64,000 nt of DNA from the NCBI GenBank assembly GCA_037954235.1, contig JBBMOA010000012.1:2158501-2222500 (forward strand), in the 5' to 3' direction. Below are positions 48,477 to 60,996 of this stretch, in pieces. This DNA is from Aulostomus chinensis. Taxonomy: Eukaryota; Chordata; Actinopteri; Syngnathiformes; Aulostomidae. The stretch's first letter is position 1, and each line of letters starts with the position of its first letter. A program made the position numbers and the translations under genes. The notes beneath the pieces were generated by a model. The model worked only from the letters and a program-made list of their open reading frames with translations. It made no database searches and was not told the DNA's origin.

Positions 48477-51400
48477 CAATGACTAAAATGATCATGAGTT
48501 GGAGCTCCAGCATTCAGAGTGGAACGTTCAGCTCTGTGAGTAGCTCCTTCCAGGTGTTGGAGCAACTCTTTCCAGCCGCTGTGGTTGAATTGTTGTGTTT
48601 ATTTGGTGAACTGACGTATTGGTGGCGTGCCAGTGGCCCCTGAGACAGAGCTTCAGAGTGAGAGGCGAGCTCACCTGTGCTGCCTGAGTGCTTCCTCTAA
48701 CAGCCCACAGATGACATCAGTGAGCAGAACTTCCTTCCACCGGTACATTAATGGATCGAAGCCTCCATTATCTCTTCAGCAGCTGAGACGGTCGACAGGC
48801 ATCGTTCAAGTCTCCCGTTTGTGAGCAGATCTGCTGGACCTGAGTTTTTATGGTGTTTTTGTTTTTGGACAGTTTAGCTTCTAATAAGCAAAGACCTGGA
48901 GCCAGAGGAGGAGTCCATTAGCGCTCAGACGGGGAGGGAAGTGATGCTTTCACTCTTCACCCGGCAGTGATTTCACAACAGGCTGAAGCCGCGCTCATGT
49001 TGATCAGGAGCACGCGTGCAGCAGGCGGGGGAGTGAGCTGCCAGGCTCTCCAGCACACACCTTCATCATCCCTCTGCTGCTCTGATGTCATCACCACGCC
49101 CGCCCCAAAGGTTTTATAACATATACAGAATGACATCATCATAATTATTCATATTATCATTTGGTGGTAGAAGGAGTCATAGAACTTTTTTGGCCAGACA
49201 ATCACTTGCATCTCGATGTCCCTCAAAATTTAAAACAGACACAATGAGGCTTGAACAGAAAGTGCACCATATTGCAGTTCCATTTAGATTTTAATAAACC
49301 GTGCAGCTCAGAATGTGAAGCAACATCCTGGGACTCAAGAGAACATTAATGGTTGGTCCCTCAAGGTTTCGGTAATGGCTCCAACTGGAAGCCTCCCAAA
49401 CACGATCCATCCTCTCTGAATATTCCCTGCTGAGTGACGTCCTGCTAACCTCCACATCTAGACTGCCTGGAAATCCTTTGAGAACCTGTAAAGACGTACA
49501 CGGAACAAGCCCAGATCCCTCCATCATCCCTGAGTGTTCCCACGTCACCACATGTTCCCCTGTCATCTTAACAGAACCTTGAGAGAACGTTACTCAGGTT
49601 CCCCAGCACGTCCCCTTGAACGCAGGGGGAGATTATTCTACTTGTCTCAGTTTTATGATTTGGCCCGGCGCCCAAGGCAGCCAACCCTTTCCCACAATTG
49701 TGTTTTACACAATCAGAGCTGATACAGAAACACAAGTCAGTCCTGCTGCCCATGGAGTCAGCCTGAAGATGAGGGAGGGAACTGATGCAGGGTGAGGGGA
49801 GTGGCAGGAGAGGAAGGAACGCTGGCGTGGACGAGGAGGAGGAGGAGGGTGTACCAGTGTGCAGCAGCAGCAGCAGCAGAGGGAATCAGGTTTCTCAGGA
49901 GGAGCAGTAACGTGGAGAGAGGGAAGGCCAAGCCAGATTTCCCTCTGGACCCTCCCTGCCTGTTTAAAGGCCTTGAGCTCAGCAGACAGGCCCCAGTCCC
50001 TTCTGGATGCCTACAGACAGTTCAGAGTGACAATCCTGGACCACTTCTCTGGACCTGAGACCCCTTAACCCACTTCTGGATCTCAGTCAGGTGAGAGAAA
50101 CCTTAGTTCTATCACGAAAAAGACTAATTTATGTTCATATTCCTGCTGTGTCTCGTGTTTCCTTCTGGTTCTAATTAACAGCCCCCCCCCCCCCCACCCC
50201 CCGTTATGCGAGGCAGTCCCTCTCTTCTCACTTTGTTCATAGAATTCTTCAGATTATTGCATGCAATGCATGGGGAAAAAAAATCAGTCACGGGCAAAAA
50301 AACCACTGGAGACGTGAAAGATTCCTTTGCTGGCTCAAACGCATTTAAACTGGGAAGCCAACAAGAGAGACAGGGCTGTTTGTGTTCCTGACTTGTTTAT
50401 TCCCTGATTCCTGCCCTGAGTCCCCCGAGACCCCATGACTCCCATCTTTGTGTGGTCAGTTAACTCCCGAAGCTGAGTGACTCATCGTAGCCTCCAAAAA
50501 TAAAACAACACACTCCGTGACCTCATCGAGCTCAGAGGGTGTGCTGAAACTTTCTAATGTAAATGGTGAAAAAGAAGGGGGAAAGGACTCTGCTCTCCAG
50601 TGACACGGCGAGACAGAAAAATTGCACCGTAGAGGAAAATGAGCCTTCCTCTCCTTCCTCAGCAGCGAAGGAACGCATCACTTCAGTCAGACGGGCCTGA
50701 GAACTTGAGTTTCCAAAAGGAGGGAAACATAAAACCCTGAGCAGCCCAGATTAGGCCGTGTTGTTTCAGGAGACAATGAAAGGAAAGGATGGCGGCCCGG
50801 CAGGAACACTGACAGCGCTGTCACTGCTCACCAAAGCGTTTGATCCTCATTTATCGGCCAACAGCAGAGATGGCAGGAATTTATCGTATTCCTCTGATAA
50901 CACAGCCGTGTCGCGCGTGTCCTGCTCTGTGTTCGGTTCCCTGCAAAATAAAACCATTCATGATCCTGGGAGAATGGCGGGGCCGCTCAAGTTGTTGTGA
51001 AGCACGAGAGGCTCTGAAACGTGTCAAGTTCATTCGTCTAGTTTCTCTCTTAAAAGCAGCGCTGGAGTGAGATCACGGAGTCGGTCAGAGTTGTTGTGAT
51101 TGGGGCTGATATGAGCGAGTATCACCTCCATACAGCAGCAAGTATTCTTTTTGCAAAAAAATCTTTCAAATGCTGTTGGCAAAAACTTTTACTGCTCAAA
51201 AGTAAACTTTATTGTCCAAGATGATGCGAAATGCATTGCGACGATCAACTTCACTTGGATTATTGGCGATATTTTCCTGAATTATATTCTGTCATTTAAA
51301 GTATCGGCCAGTCCTATCAGGCACAGAGATGTGTCGTCTATTTGCCATTGTGTTAAGATACCAGAAACATGCAGTATAATGCAGTCGTGTATGCAAGGTG

Positions 51401-51644
51401 AAGTACATATTCAGTACTTTAATCCTGCTGAAACAGACCTGATTATCTCTGTAGTATTACATAGAGGAAGTTAATTCTTCTTCTTCTCTGCACTAAAATA
51501 GTAGATTAACCTCAGACAGGAAGCAGACACTGACTGTTTAAGACCGCAAAGAAGAACTGATTAATATGTAACATTAGTAGGCGGAGCTAGAATAATGCGT
51601 CATGTGACGTGTCAATTTTTTACAGTGTATGAGACCAGAACAGG

Positions 51645-51686
51645 CCTTTGATGGAAGAGTACTTACCTGTCCTCTTCCATCAAAGG
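51645..51686. repeat. perfect 15-bp inverted repeat (hairpin)
   Basis: CCTTTGATGGAAGAG (51645-51659) and its exact reverse complement CTCTTCCATCAAAGG (51672-51686), separated by 12 nt. No homology or gene context is recognisable. Confidence 0.85.
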
Positions 51687-51810
51687 CACATTTGTTACCT
51701 CAAACTACAGTCTTGGTCTCTCACAGACACGATACAAATAGAAGTGAAGGGCACTTGTACCTCATTAAGTACACGCTAATACCTCTTATTTTCAGAGTGT
51801 ACAACCCCAC

Positions 51811-51877
51811 CAGTCAGATGTGGGCGTGTCCAAGTATCAGTTTGTAGTTTAGAGTCGAAGTAGAAGATGAAACAAAG
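51811..51877 (-). repeat. dispersed repeat family B copy, inverted
   Basis: On the minus strand it shows CTTTGTTTCATCTTCTAC and GATACTTGGACACGCCCACA, matching 21461-21525. A shorter match (GACACGCCCACATTAGTCAC) is at 28061-28080. Confidence 0.6.
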
Positions 51878-51934
51878 CTCTGTGGTGCGGCTTCATTCTC
51901 TGCATGGAAATGTTGATCCATACATCTGTACACG

Positions 51935-52080
51935 CTTAGGATGCGTTTCCACTGCTCACTTCGGCTCAGGTCGGTTTGGCGCCGTTTCCACTGGCCCCAA
52001 CACGGTACTAACTGTTACCATTTTGGTCCCTGCTCCGCTGGGGTTCCAAGTGAGCCGAGCAGAGACTGACGTGACATAAA
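51935..52080. repeat. MITE-like element with repeated GTTTCCACTG
   Basis: Contains GCGTTTCCACTGCTCACTTC, CCGTTTCCACTGGCCCCAAC and two inverted-looking CACTT/AAGTGAGCCGAGC arms. Fish DNA-transposon MITEs often carry this wording. Termini were not resolved. Confidence 0.4.
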
Positions 52081-53323
52081 CACATAGCGGGGCCCTGATT
52101 GGGTATTTTACCCGCTTACATCATCTACTTCGTATCATCATCATCTTCATCATCATCATCATCATCATCATTGTCTGTCCTCCCTCACTTTTAGTTTAAG
52201 CAAAAACCACAGACTGAGCAACAGGCGTCACGCTGCCTCCATGTCCTCCGTTGTTGTTGCGTCATTGTGGATGGACGGGAAATGGAAAAACCTGTTGCAA
52301 CTGTCCCTGGTCTCCCCTACCCAGCATCCTGTACTTGCCCAGATATTTGCTAATGAACCTGCTGGTGTGAGACGGAGAGTGACGTCGTCTGAGGTCTGGC
52401 AGACTCAGAATTCTGTTTGCTGCCGCTGAGACGTCTCACAGTCGTATTTCTGTCCTCCTGTGAGCAGTCGGCGGGAGCTCATTCAACTGGAGAGCCTGCT
52501 TTTATGAAGAACCTTAATGAATCTGCACTTTGTAATTTCGCTGAGTGCCTGAATCATTTGTCAGAGTTTCATTTCCCCGGCGACCACAGAAAGCTTAGTC
52601 ATCATTCAGGCTGCAGCTGCGGTGGCGGCCATGAAGGAGCCTGTCAGGCTGCTCTCAGCTACTCACTCATGCTGTGATGATGCGGAAGCGCTGGCTCATC
52701 TTAGAAATGCCTTCTTTAGCTGATCTACAGTCTAACGACAGCATCTTTGCACCTTTACTCCATCAGTCTGTCTGCCCGCCACAGGGATGAAGGTCGCTGA
52801 GTGACTCCGGCAGGAACGTCGAACCCGGGACTCTTCAGCAGAACCACACCAGAACATCACAAGTGAGATTCTCTGGGTTTTCTTACTGCATGATCTCTTA
52901 CAAGCCTGTTGAGTACAGCAGCATCATGTATCCATCATGTGTGCTTGCTGAGGGCTTAAAGAGCATCTTTTATAAATCATCAAAGTACAACAGATAAATT
53001 AGACATCATGGAAAAAGCCTGGAAGAAAAGACAAAGATTAGCAGCACGGGCACGGAGGTTTCACAAAAAATGATCGAAGAAATTCAGACAAACAGTAATT
53101 CTCAGAAGTTGCTGATCGCACAAGTGTGTGTTCGAGTGTGAGTTCAGAGTGTGTACTTTGTTGCGTATTGCTCCATTTCAGTTTCTGTCACACTGATGCA
53201 GAGCAGTGGTGAAACACACAATTCCTGCTTTTTGTCTCCTCAAGGGTATTTTTACTGTCGGTACACAGATACGCTGTTATTGTATCTAATTCCCTTTCTT
53301 GTAATATCCTGAACACCACAGAA

Positions 53324-53386
53324 CCGTCACCGCTGGAGGGCCGTCACCGCTGGAGGGCCGTCACCGCTGGAGGGCCGTCACCGCTG
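53324..53386. repeat. 17-bp tandem repeat, almost 4 copies
   Basis: CCGTCACCGCTGGAGGG repeated three times and then partly a fourth time. It lies about 200 bp upstream of the PLCD4 start-codon exon, in its presumed leader intron. Confidence 0.9.
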
Positions 53387-53595
53387 ACCTCAGCGTGCAG
53401 ATAGAGTGAATTCATGTTCTTCCTCAAAAACTGCCTTCAGGAATTATTTTAGTAATAAACAAGATTGTTGGTTGTCGTGTCTCTGTGAGTCTGACTGTGT
53501 GCTTGCTTGCAACATTTACTTTGCTTGGATTGAAAGCATCTGGAGGAACCAACCAACATCTGCTTCCCCTTGCAGCTTCCTGGCATGAGTCGGGG

Positions 53596-56500
53596 ATGAT
53601 GGATGCTGAAGGCTCGCGTGAGTAAATATGAAGACGTCAGCCTGAAGATGCAACTGAATCTGAGTTAAAATCCTGAACCAGAATCATTTTCCTCCAACTG
53701 AACGGTTCCCCGGTCCTGACGGTGCAGGTAGTTTAATACGACTCTCCGCGCAGGTATCCAGGATGATCCGGACATCAGGGTGATGATGGCGGGCTCCACT
53801 CTGAGGAAGGTCAAGTCTCGCTCGTGGAAGAAGCATCGGCACTTCCGACTCCTGGAGGACGGGATGACTATCTGGTACAAGTCCAGATGGGTGGGGAAAG
53901 GCCACTCCACCTGTGAGTTGAATGTTATATACATAACTGGGTTGTGGATGTTGAAATGGGTCACACAAGCAGCATGAGGCCCTAATCCTTTGCTCAGATC
54001 AGGTCTCAACCTGGACCCTGATCTGCTTGGACCTAACAGAAAACATTTTCATTTAAAGGGACATTGTGTAGGATCTAGAGGGGCCTAATAGATTGTAACC
54101 CGTCCCTTCACTCTTCTCTTCCTGAGTATGTGAGAGACCCTTCAGTAGCCGACATGCTAATTCACATATGAGCCTACATTTTTCCAAGTTTGGCTTCTTG
54201 AACTTTACTTAAAAAACTGTTCAGAATCGGAGCGGTAATGAAGCTGCAGTTGTGTTCATGGTTAATTCAGCTGCAGGGGAGCCTAAAATCTTGCATTATA
54301 CAAACTGACAGCAATACATTAAAATATAAATGAGAATAATTCAGATACATTTTCAGATTTTGTCTGTCACGCTTTTGAATGGACTTTTGAGAGTAACTTG
54401 TCACATGTTTCAGTCTCTGTGAGCGAGATGGAAGCAGTGCGCGAGGGCCACCAGTCAGAAGTCTTGATGAGCATTGCTGAGGAGTTCCCCGCTGACCTCT
54501 GCTTCACCTTAGTGTTTCATGGTCGCCAAGGCAACCTGGACCTCGTGGCAGATTCCCCGAAGGAGGCACAGGCCTGGATCCAGGGAGTGCGCAAGCTGAT
54601 CCACAAAGCTCAAACGATGGATGAGAAAGAGAGGCTGGACCAGTATCCTTTTACTGGCGGCAACCGCAGTGTTGATTGAGGTGCTGCATGACGTCAAAGA
54701 CCGGCTCTAGGATGTCGTGTTAAAAGTGCCCACAAGTGTCTGAAACACTGTAGGGAGTTTAAAGAGTTAAACTGATTTAAAATGGCTGGATTCAATTCAT
54801 TGTTTGAGTTAAGGCTCAAGATTAAAATGATTCTTAGCCCAAAGAGTTCATTTTGCCTGTCAGGTTCTCACCAATCAGAGTCTCAAGCTCACAACAGACA
54901 TGTTTTTCCCTCCTGTCCCTGCCCTCTTTGTGGGACTCACTCTGTTACTTCTTTGTGACTCCAGGATTCAGAAAGAGCCAGCCACATCTACTTAGCTTGA
55001 AGGTAGGGGTGCCCCATGGCCAGACTCTGGTTAGCCAGTGGAAGTGACATATCCAATTCTGTGGACGCCACATTTAATCTACGTCATACGACCAAAGCAG
55101 ATGAAAGATTTACCTGAACCCTCCTATCAGATGGGTCTGGGACTGGTTTCAGAAGGCCGACAAGAACAAAGATGGGAAGATGAACTTCAAAGAAGTGCGG
55201 AAACTCTTGAAGATGATGAACGTGGACATGAGCGAGGAGCACGCGCTGCATCTCTTCACGGTGAGCTTGACGAGAGAGAACAGGCCCAAGTTTTGGTACA
55301 CAGCTAGAAAGTGTGATACATTTTCTCTCTGCTTTGAATTGGAAAGTAACTTCCTTCAAGTTAGGTGCATGATGAGAAAGTTCACGTCAGTCTGACCACA
55401 CTGTTAGACCCCCCGACGACCTTCCTGTCTGGGAAGGCATGTAGGTGTAACGACTACTTCCCACAAGGCAGTGTGTTATGACACCAAACCTAGGCGTTTC
55501 TCTTCAACACTCCAGATGGCAGACAAGTCGGAGAGCGGCTCTTTGGAGATCGAGCAGTTTGTGCTCTTTTATAAGATGCTGACTCAGAGGGACGAGGTGT
55601 GGAAGGTGTTCCAGGACTACTCCGCTGACGGAGACAAGTTACTGCTGGATGAGCTGGAGAGCTTCCTGAGCACGGAGCAGCAGGAGGGGGAGCGCAGCGC
55701 ACAGCACGCCAGCGAGCTCATCGACCGCTATGAACCATCCGAGATGGGTACAGAGGAGCTCTCGTGGCCTTCGTTGCCATGGGAACTCAAACATTTATCA
55801 CTTCTTAGAATGAACCTCCCGGCTCAACTAGATCGGAAGTATTTGCTTGAAAATCATCAGCAGTGAATTGCTGTGTAAGTCAACTTATGACTGCTCGACT
55901 TTTTGTCTCAAAACAAGAGAGTAAGACTCAATAAGATCACATGAGCTGAAGAATCACATGACCTAGCACATGATCGGTTCGCTATTTTGTTTCTTTTTGT
56001 GTTTGTCAAACTTGATTTCACTTTCATATGTAAAAATACACATAAAGTAACTAAGGGCAGTCGGAGGGTGCATACCACCACCAGGCGACCTCAGCCAAAA
56101 GAAGAGCCAGTTTTTGTGACGCTAAATAGATCCGCCTCATTGTTGATGTAAAATTTTATGATAGTCAAGCAAATACAAATACTTATATGAAACTTTGTTG
56201 AAGGACCACAAATACTTCAAAGAATTCAGAGGAAAAGCACAAGGATTACATGATTTTAAATGTGTATCCCCCCCCAGCCAAGATGCAAGGTGCCATGACC
56301 TTAGATGGCTTCCAGATGTACCTGTGCTCCCCGGAAGGATCCATATTTACACCAGAATGTGTGGGTCTTCACCAGGACATGAGCCAGCCGCTCAGCCACT
56401 ACTTCATCTCCTCCTCACACAACACCTACCTCCTGGAGGACCAGCTCCGAGGCCTCAGCAGCCTGGAGGCTTACATCCAGTGAGTGGTCGCGTTTATCAT

Positions 56501-59500
56501 CCAGGCACGCGCCGACCTGGCTGCAATACTGAAGAAAATTAACAGCAGCGGAGACAGTGTTTGTGAGGGAATAATCCAAGTTTACTGCAAAAACTGGGAA
56601 AGAAGCAGTTTTATCCTGAGGTTACAGGGAAGCTTCAGCACATTTCACAGCTGAATTTGATAAATTATTATAAGAGAAATGTTGCTCTAAGCTGTAGATA
56701 AATAAATGAATATGGAGCTACAACTTCCTTTGCTGCCATTTAGTCTGGTGGAGTAGCTGCGACATGTGGAGTTCCTCAGGGATCAAAGCTTAGACCTCCT
56801 CAGTTTCTCCCCTATACGCTGCCAAATCAAATATGAGCAGAAAAAAGGAGTACTAATAAACTGAATATATGTATAATTATGATGCATATTACAATCAGAA
56901 GTACATATAATTTTGCAAGTATATAAAATACGATAAGAATTGAAAATCCAACTACAGAATAAGGAAGGTTTCTTGATATATCTTTATTAAAACACACAAA
57001 CCTCAGTACCATGCATTTGATTGAGGTGTGTGTGTGTGTAGAGCTCTAAAGAGAGGTTGTCGCTGCGTGGAGGTGGACTGCTGGGATGGCAGCGATGGGG
57101 AGCCTGTTGTGTATCACGGTCACACGCTGACGTCAAAGATCCTCTTCAAAGACGTCATAGCAACACTGAAAGAATACGCCTTCAAGGTCGGTGGCACTCA
57201 CGCCTGCACACAAACTGCTAAGAAGACATTTCAGTTAATAGGACCTGCTGGGTGCTCAGAGCAGCTGGTAAGCTTTTCTGCTCTGGAATCATATGTACTG
57301 CTGCTGACTGACCCACATGGAACTCTACCAGGAACTTTGCAAGTCTTTCCACTCGTCAGTGTTCCTCAGACTTTCCTACTTTGTTTCGGGAGGTGGTCAG
57401 CACTCAAACATGACTCTGTGTTTTTAGAGAAAGTTTAGACAAAAAAAGAAGAAGCTCATAATCATCTTTTGTGTTCACTCCTTCCTGTTTGATAGGCATC
57501 AGAGTTCCCCGTCATCTTGTCCCTGGAGAATCACTGCAGTGTGGAGCAGCAGACCGTCATGGCCCAGCACCTCAGCCAAATCCTGGGTGACACGCTGCTA
57601 ACCACCCTGCTGGATGGACAGGTCCCTCAACACCTCCCCTCTCCTCAGGTGAGCCCCAGCTTTACTTCCACCAGAGCACAAAGTCAGTACCTTTAAATGA
57701 AATGACAGGAATTCATATATCATATATTTGGAGTTGTGTTGGATAAAATTGTTTTGTTTTTTCCATCTGGATCCACAACAGTCGTCCTTGCTAAAATACA
57801 GTTGCTAACAGCTAGCGTTACACTGACTGCATAGAAGCTGTGAAGCGTCTCGTTTCTCTCCTCCCACCATCCTCCTCACTCTCTTCTGAGCTGAGAATTC
57901 AGACTCAACTTGTTGTACCTGAAAGCAGCACCGCAAGTGAGAGCAGCTCCAGTCGAACCAGAGCTCAGAGGAGGAGACAAAGATCATGCTGCTGCCTCAT
58001 CAACATGATGCTCAAACTGATTGGTTTTAATTTCTTAAATGCCGTCACTTGAAGTGTAACATAGGTCACTTTTGATGAATAGATGAGCTTAATTATCCCA
58101 GAGGAAGCAGGTCCTGGACACACATCAGCTGCTTCTGTCAATGCAGTAGATGTACATGCAGTACTAATGTATTCATGTAAAACTTTTAGGAAACAAACAT
58201 TTTCAGGGAAAACCTGAAACTTCCCTCCAGGGAAACTTACCTTCCATTAAACATGGCATTTTAAAGAATAATGGCCTCGTCATCATCTGTCCTTAAAGCA
58301 ACAGTCGATCATTACAACTCATTCCCATCAGAGCACTTAGACAATCAATACTAAATTCAAGTCCTGGCAGACAAATGCTGAGAGGAGTTTGCTCATCAAA
58401 TTGTTCCGTATTACTGTGTTTAGTTTGGAGACGGCGAGGAGCAGGACGATGGATGACTGTCGTCCGCCTGGCTCTCTAGTCTGCTGCTGGTCACAAAACC
58501 ACCGATTCAGCATCTTTTATGTACAGGAACTGAAGGGGAAGATTTTGCTGAAAGCCAAAAAGATCGGCGGCCTGGAGGAGTGCAGCCTCGAGGAGTCCAT
58601 GGTGGACGATGTCAGCGATGAGGACGAGATGACCAACGGTGATGCTGAGAGTCCAGATGAGAGTCCGAACCACGACAAGAAGGTAGAAATACTTCATTTG
58701 TACTTCATATTTCACCGGATTCAGAGCGCCGTTTATATTATTCTAGGTTAATCAAATGAGACACACACGCTTTTCATGACACGTAAACTGTAAAATACAG
58801 ACCAATATCATGCAGAAGGACTATGAATTAATGATAACAAAGCTAATAAAGTTCTTTTAATGAACATGAATAAACCCACTGAACGGTAAGGTCCTCTGGG
58901 ACTCCAGTTCTTCCGTCTTGAACCTGGAACAGTTTAGCGTCAGATTTAATGTGTTTCTTTCATCACATGTTTTGTGTGTGATTGACAGGTTGCTAAATCG
59001 TAGCTGGGAGTTGTTCACCTGTTGCCTCTGTCAGGACGCGTTTCTACAAAAGATGCAGATTAAAAAAACCACGTATCAAAAACATGTGCTGCATCCTCCG
59101 AGAGTTTCCAGCCCAAAATGATTAAGAGCCGCTTGTCGTGCAAAGCAGGATGGACAGGAGAGATGGATGACAAAGACAGTCAGGAAACAGGGCTGCACTC
59201 TGGGAGATTAGGAGGCGAGATAATAGAGCAGCACAGGAAGCGTGGCTATTCCAGAGGAGAGAGATAAGAAATGGAGAAAGGCCGCAGGAGCTGTGCCTCC
59301 TCTCATCTGTGGGAGTAACTGTTCTCTTTATCATGGCGCATGTTCCTGATTTTGCTGGCAAAGTTAATGAATTGTTTTTATCCACGGAGGAGCCGCAGTA
59401 GCACAGGAGAGGTGCCCGCTCTACGTAGCTCGACTGGTCCTGCTCTCTGCAATCAAGGAAATGATGCAGGAAGGGGAAAAGGCCAAATACACCTTTTGGG

Positions 59501-60891
59501 TGAAGTATCACTTTAAGTCACATGAATTTATTTATTTTTTTACTTCTGTCTTTCTTGCAGAAATCCCAGTCCAAACTCTCCAGAGAATTGTCAGACCTGG
59601 TGGTGTACTGCAAGAGCGTTCACTTCCATGGCTTTGAGCACGCTCGTTTGCACGCTAAATGCTACGAGATGTCCTCGTTCTCGGAGTCCAAGGCCAAGAG
59701 GCTCGCTAAGGAAGCAGGTAGCGTGAACATGGAGGGACAATGTATTTGCCCCTCATGCTCACTTGTTATCTGTGCTGTGATGATAACGTGTTCTAAAGGT
59801 GTTCTGTCCAGATCTGAGAGGTGTTACAGTTCCAAGAACAGGTGGACTCCTCAGAAATCGTGCTGCACTAACTCAGCGGACATGTGACCTCTGCAGGAAC
59901 CGACTTTGTGCAGTACAACACAAAGCAGATGAGCAGGATTTACCCCAGCGGCCTCAGGACCGACTCCTCCAACTACAACCCTCAGGACATGTGGAACATG
60001 GGCTGCCAGATAGGTGAGATGAAGAAGTCACCTTCCCTATGATGTCACTAGTCTCTCCACGAACGACTGTCCAGTCCAGTCACACCTGTACTGGTTCCAT
60101 TATCTGCACTGACGACTGAATCCTAACTCCTGCATGTTGTTGTTTCCCCCGTGTGGATTACTGTGGTCGTACATTTCCCATTAATTCTCTTCTCCCATTG
60201 CTCCTCTGCATCTTCTGAATGCCCTCGTCATTGTGGATGCTGTTGCGGTTGCCGTGACGATCAGCCTCAGTGACATCTGCTGTAAACAGTGTAGAGTTGC
60301 TGGACTTTTAATGACAGATGAAGCTGAATGAAAAAGTGAAACCAGGGTCAGAAGCACTGTTAGAGGGCGGAGCCTCTGGTATGACAAACTCCACCCAAAT
60401 GCTTGGCTGTGTTATTACATTTGTCCAGAAGGTTTTATAATCTCGGATGAGTGGAGAAGCACATGACACTGCAGTTCAAGGGCGAAAAAAGAGAATCACA
60501 AGGTGTCTCATGACTGCTGCTGAATGTAAAACTTGTGACCTCTGTGGCACGGCGAGCGTGTCCTCACCGCCACCGCCTCAGTCTGCTCAGTGCTGGGGTC
60601 AGAGATCAGGCTCAGCCACAGCTGGATGGGTTTGACAGGACAGCTGCTTCCTGTCACATGACTAAGTCTCCCAGTGTGATCACATGATCTCTCCTCTCCC
60701 TCTGTCCTGAAGTGGCTCTGAACTTCCAGACAGCTGGCCTGGAGATGGACCTGAACGACGGGCTTTTCGGGCAGAACGGCTGCTGTGGCTACGTCCTCAA
60801 ACCCGACTTCCTGAGAGACGCCGACACACAGTTCAGTCCGGAGAAACCAGAGGAGCAGCGAGGCTACAAACCTTTGCGCTTATCCATACAG
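53596..60891 (+). CDS. PLCD4: phosphoinositide phospholipase C delta 4, 5' part (12 coding exons; 3' exons outside window)
   Basis: Hydrolyses PIP2 to IP3 and diacylglycerol. Exons: 53596-53617, 53754-53912, 54414-54642, 55131-55260, 55516-55747, 56278-56479, 57042-57186, 57496-57648, 58527-58682, 59561-59717, 59897-60013, 60713-60891, in continuous phase for 627 aa. The PH domain has the basic PIP2-binding stretch RKVKSRSWKKHRHFRL. EF-hand loop 1 is canonical (DKNKDGKMNFKE, 147-158); loop 2 (183-194) ends in Gln instead of Glu. The X domain has catalytic His 305 (HYFISSSHNTYL) and His 350 (VVYHGHT) and Ca ligands Asn 306, Glu 335, Asp 337, Glu 384. The X-Y linker is acidic (VDDVSDEDEMTNGDAESPDE). 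The Y domain runs to SIQ at the last donor; the C2 domain is not in the window. Delta 4 rather than delta 1/3 is called from similarity and from linkage to USP37-CNOT9. The start MMDAEGSR is set by phase. Confidence 0.92.
54838..55004 (+). repeat. dispersed repeat family A, longer copy
   Basis: Begins CCCAAAGAGTTCATTTTGCC-TGTCAGGTTCTCACC and continues to AGAGCCAGCCACATCTACTT-AGCTTGAAGG. The end is shared with 35387-35413, which suggests a family at least 170 bp long. It lies in the PLCD4 intron before the EF-hand exon. Confidence 0.55.
59484..59518 (-). repeat. dispersed repeat family A, inverted fragment
   Basis: Its reverse complement reads AGTGATACTTCACCCAAAAG-GTGTATTTGGCC, matching the family A core. 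It sits about 45 bp before the acceptor of the PLCD4 exon at 59561. Confidence 0.55.
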
Positions 60892-60996
60892 GTGCACTTC
60901 AACGTCTGGATTGACTGATTGTAACAAGTACTTACTGAAGTACACGGGTGTTGCAGGAAATCAGTGCCTCTCATGAATAGAGCTCACCAAGGGTGA

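Larger units (their letters stand above)
47361..53595. other. CNOT9-PLCD4 intergenic region with putative PLCD4 5'UTR exons
   Basis: No protein-coding gene is recognisable. Candidate noncoding PLCD4 leader exons: one ending at 50090 (TCTCAGTCAG|GTGAGA), one at 52785-52862 (GCCACAG|GGATG to CACAA|GTGAGA), and the exon with the start codon opening at 53576 (CCCCTTGCAG|CTTCC). The rest holds repeats: a single-copy piece similar to the 43-bp minisatellite (48056-48075), a LINE-like 3' tail (48421-48476), a 15-bp hairpin (51645-51686), a family B repeat (51811-51877), a MITE-like block (51935-52080), an (ATC)n run (52135-52171) and a 17-bp tandem repeat (53324-53386). Confidence 0.5.

Noticed and set aside
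49792..50068. Open frames of 69-88 codons before PLCD4
   Set aside because: Low-complexity (GGA, CAG) sequence without similarity; the segment ending at 50090 is better explained as a noncoding leader exon.
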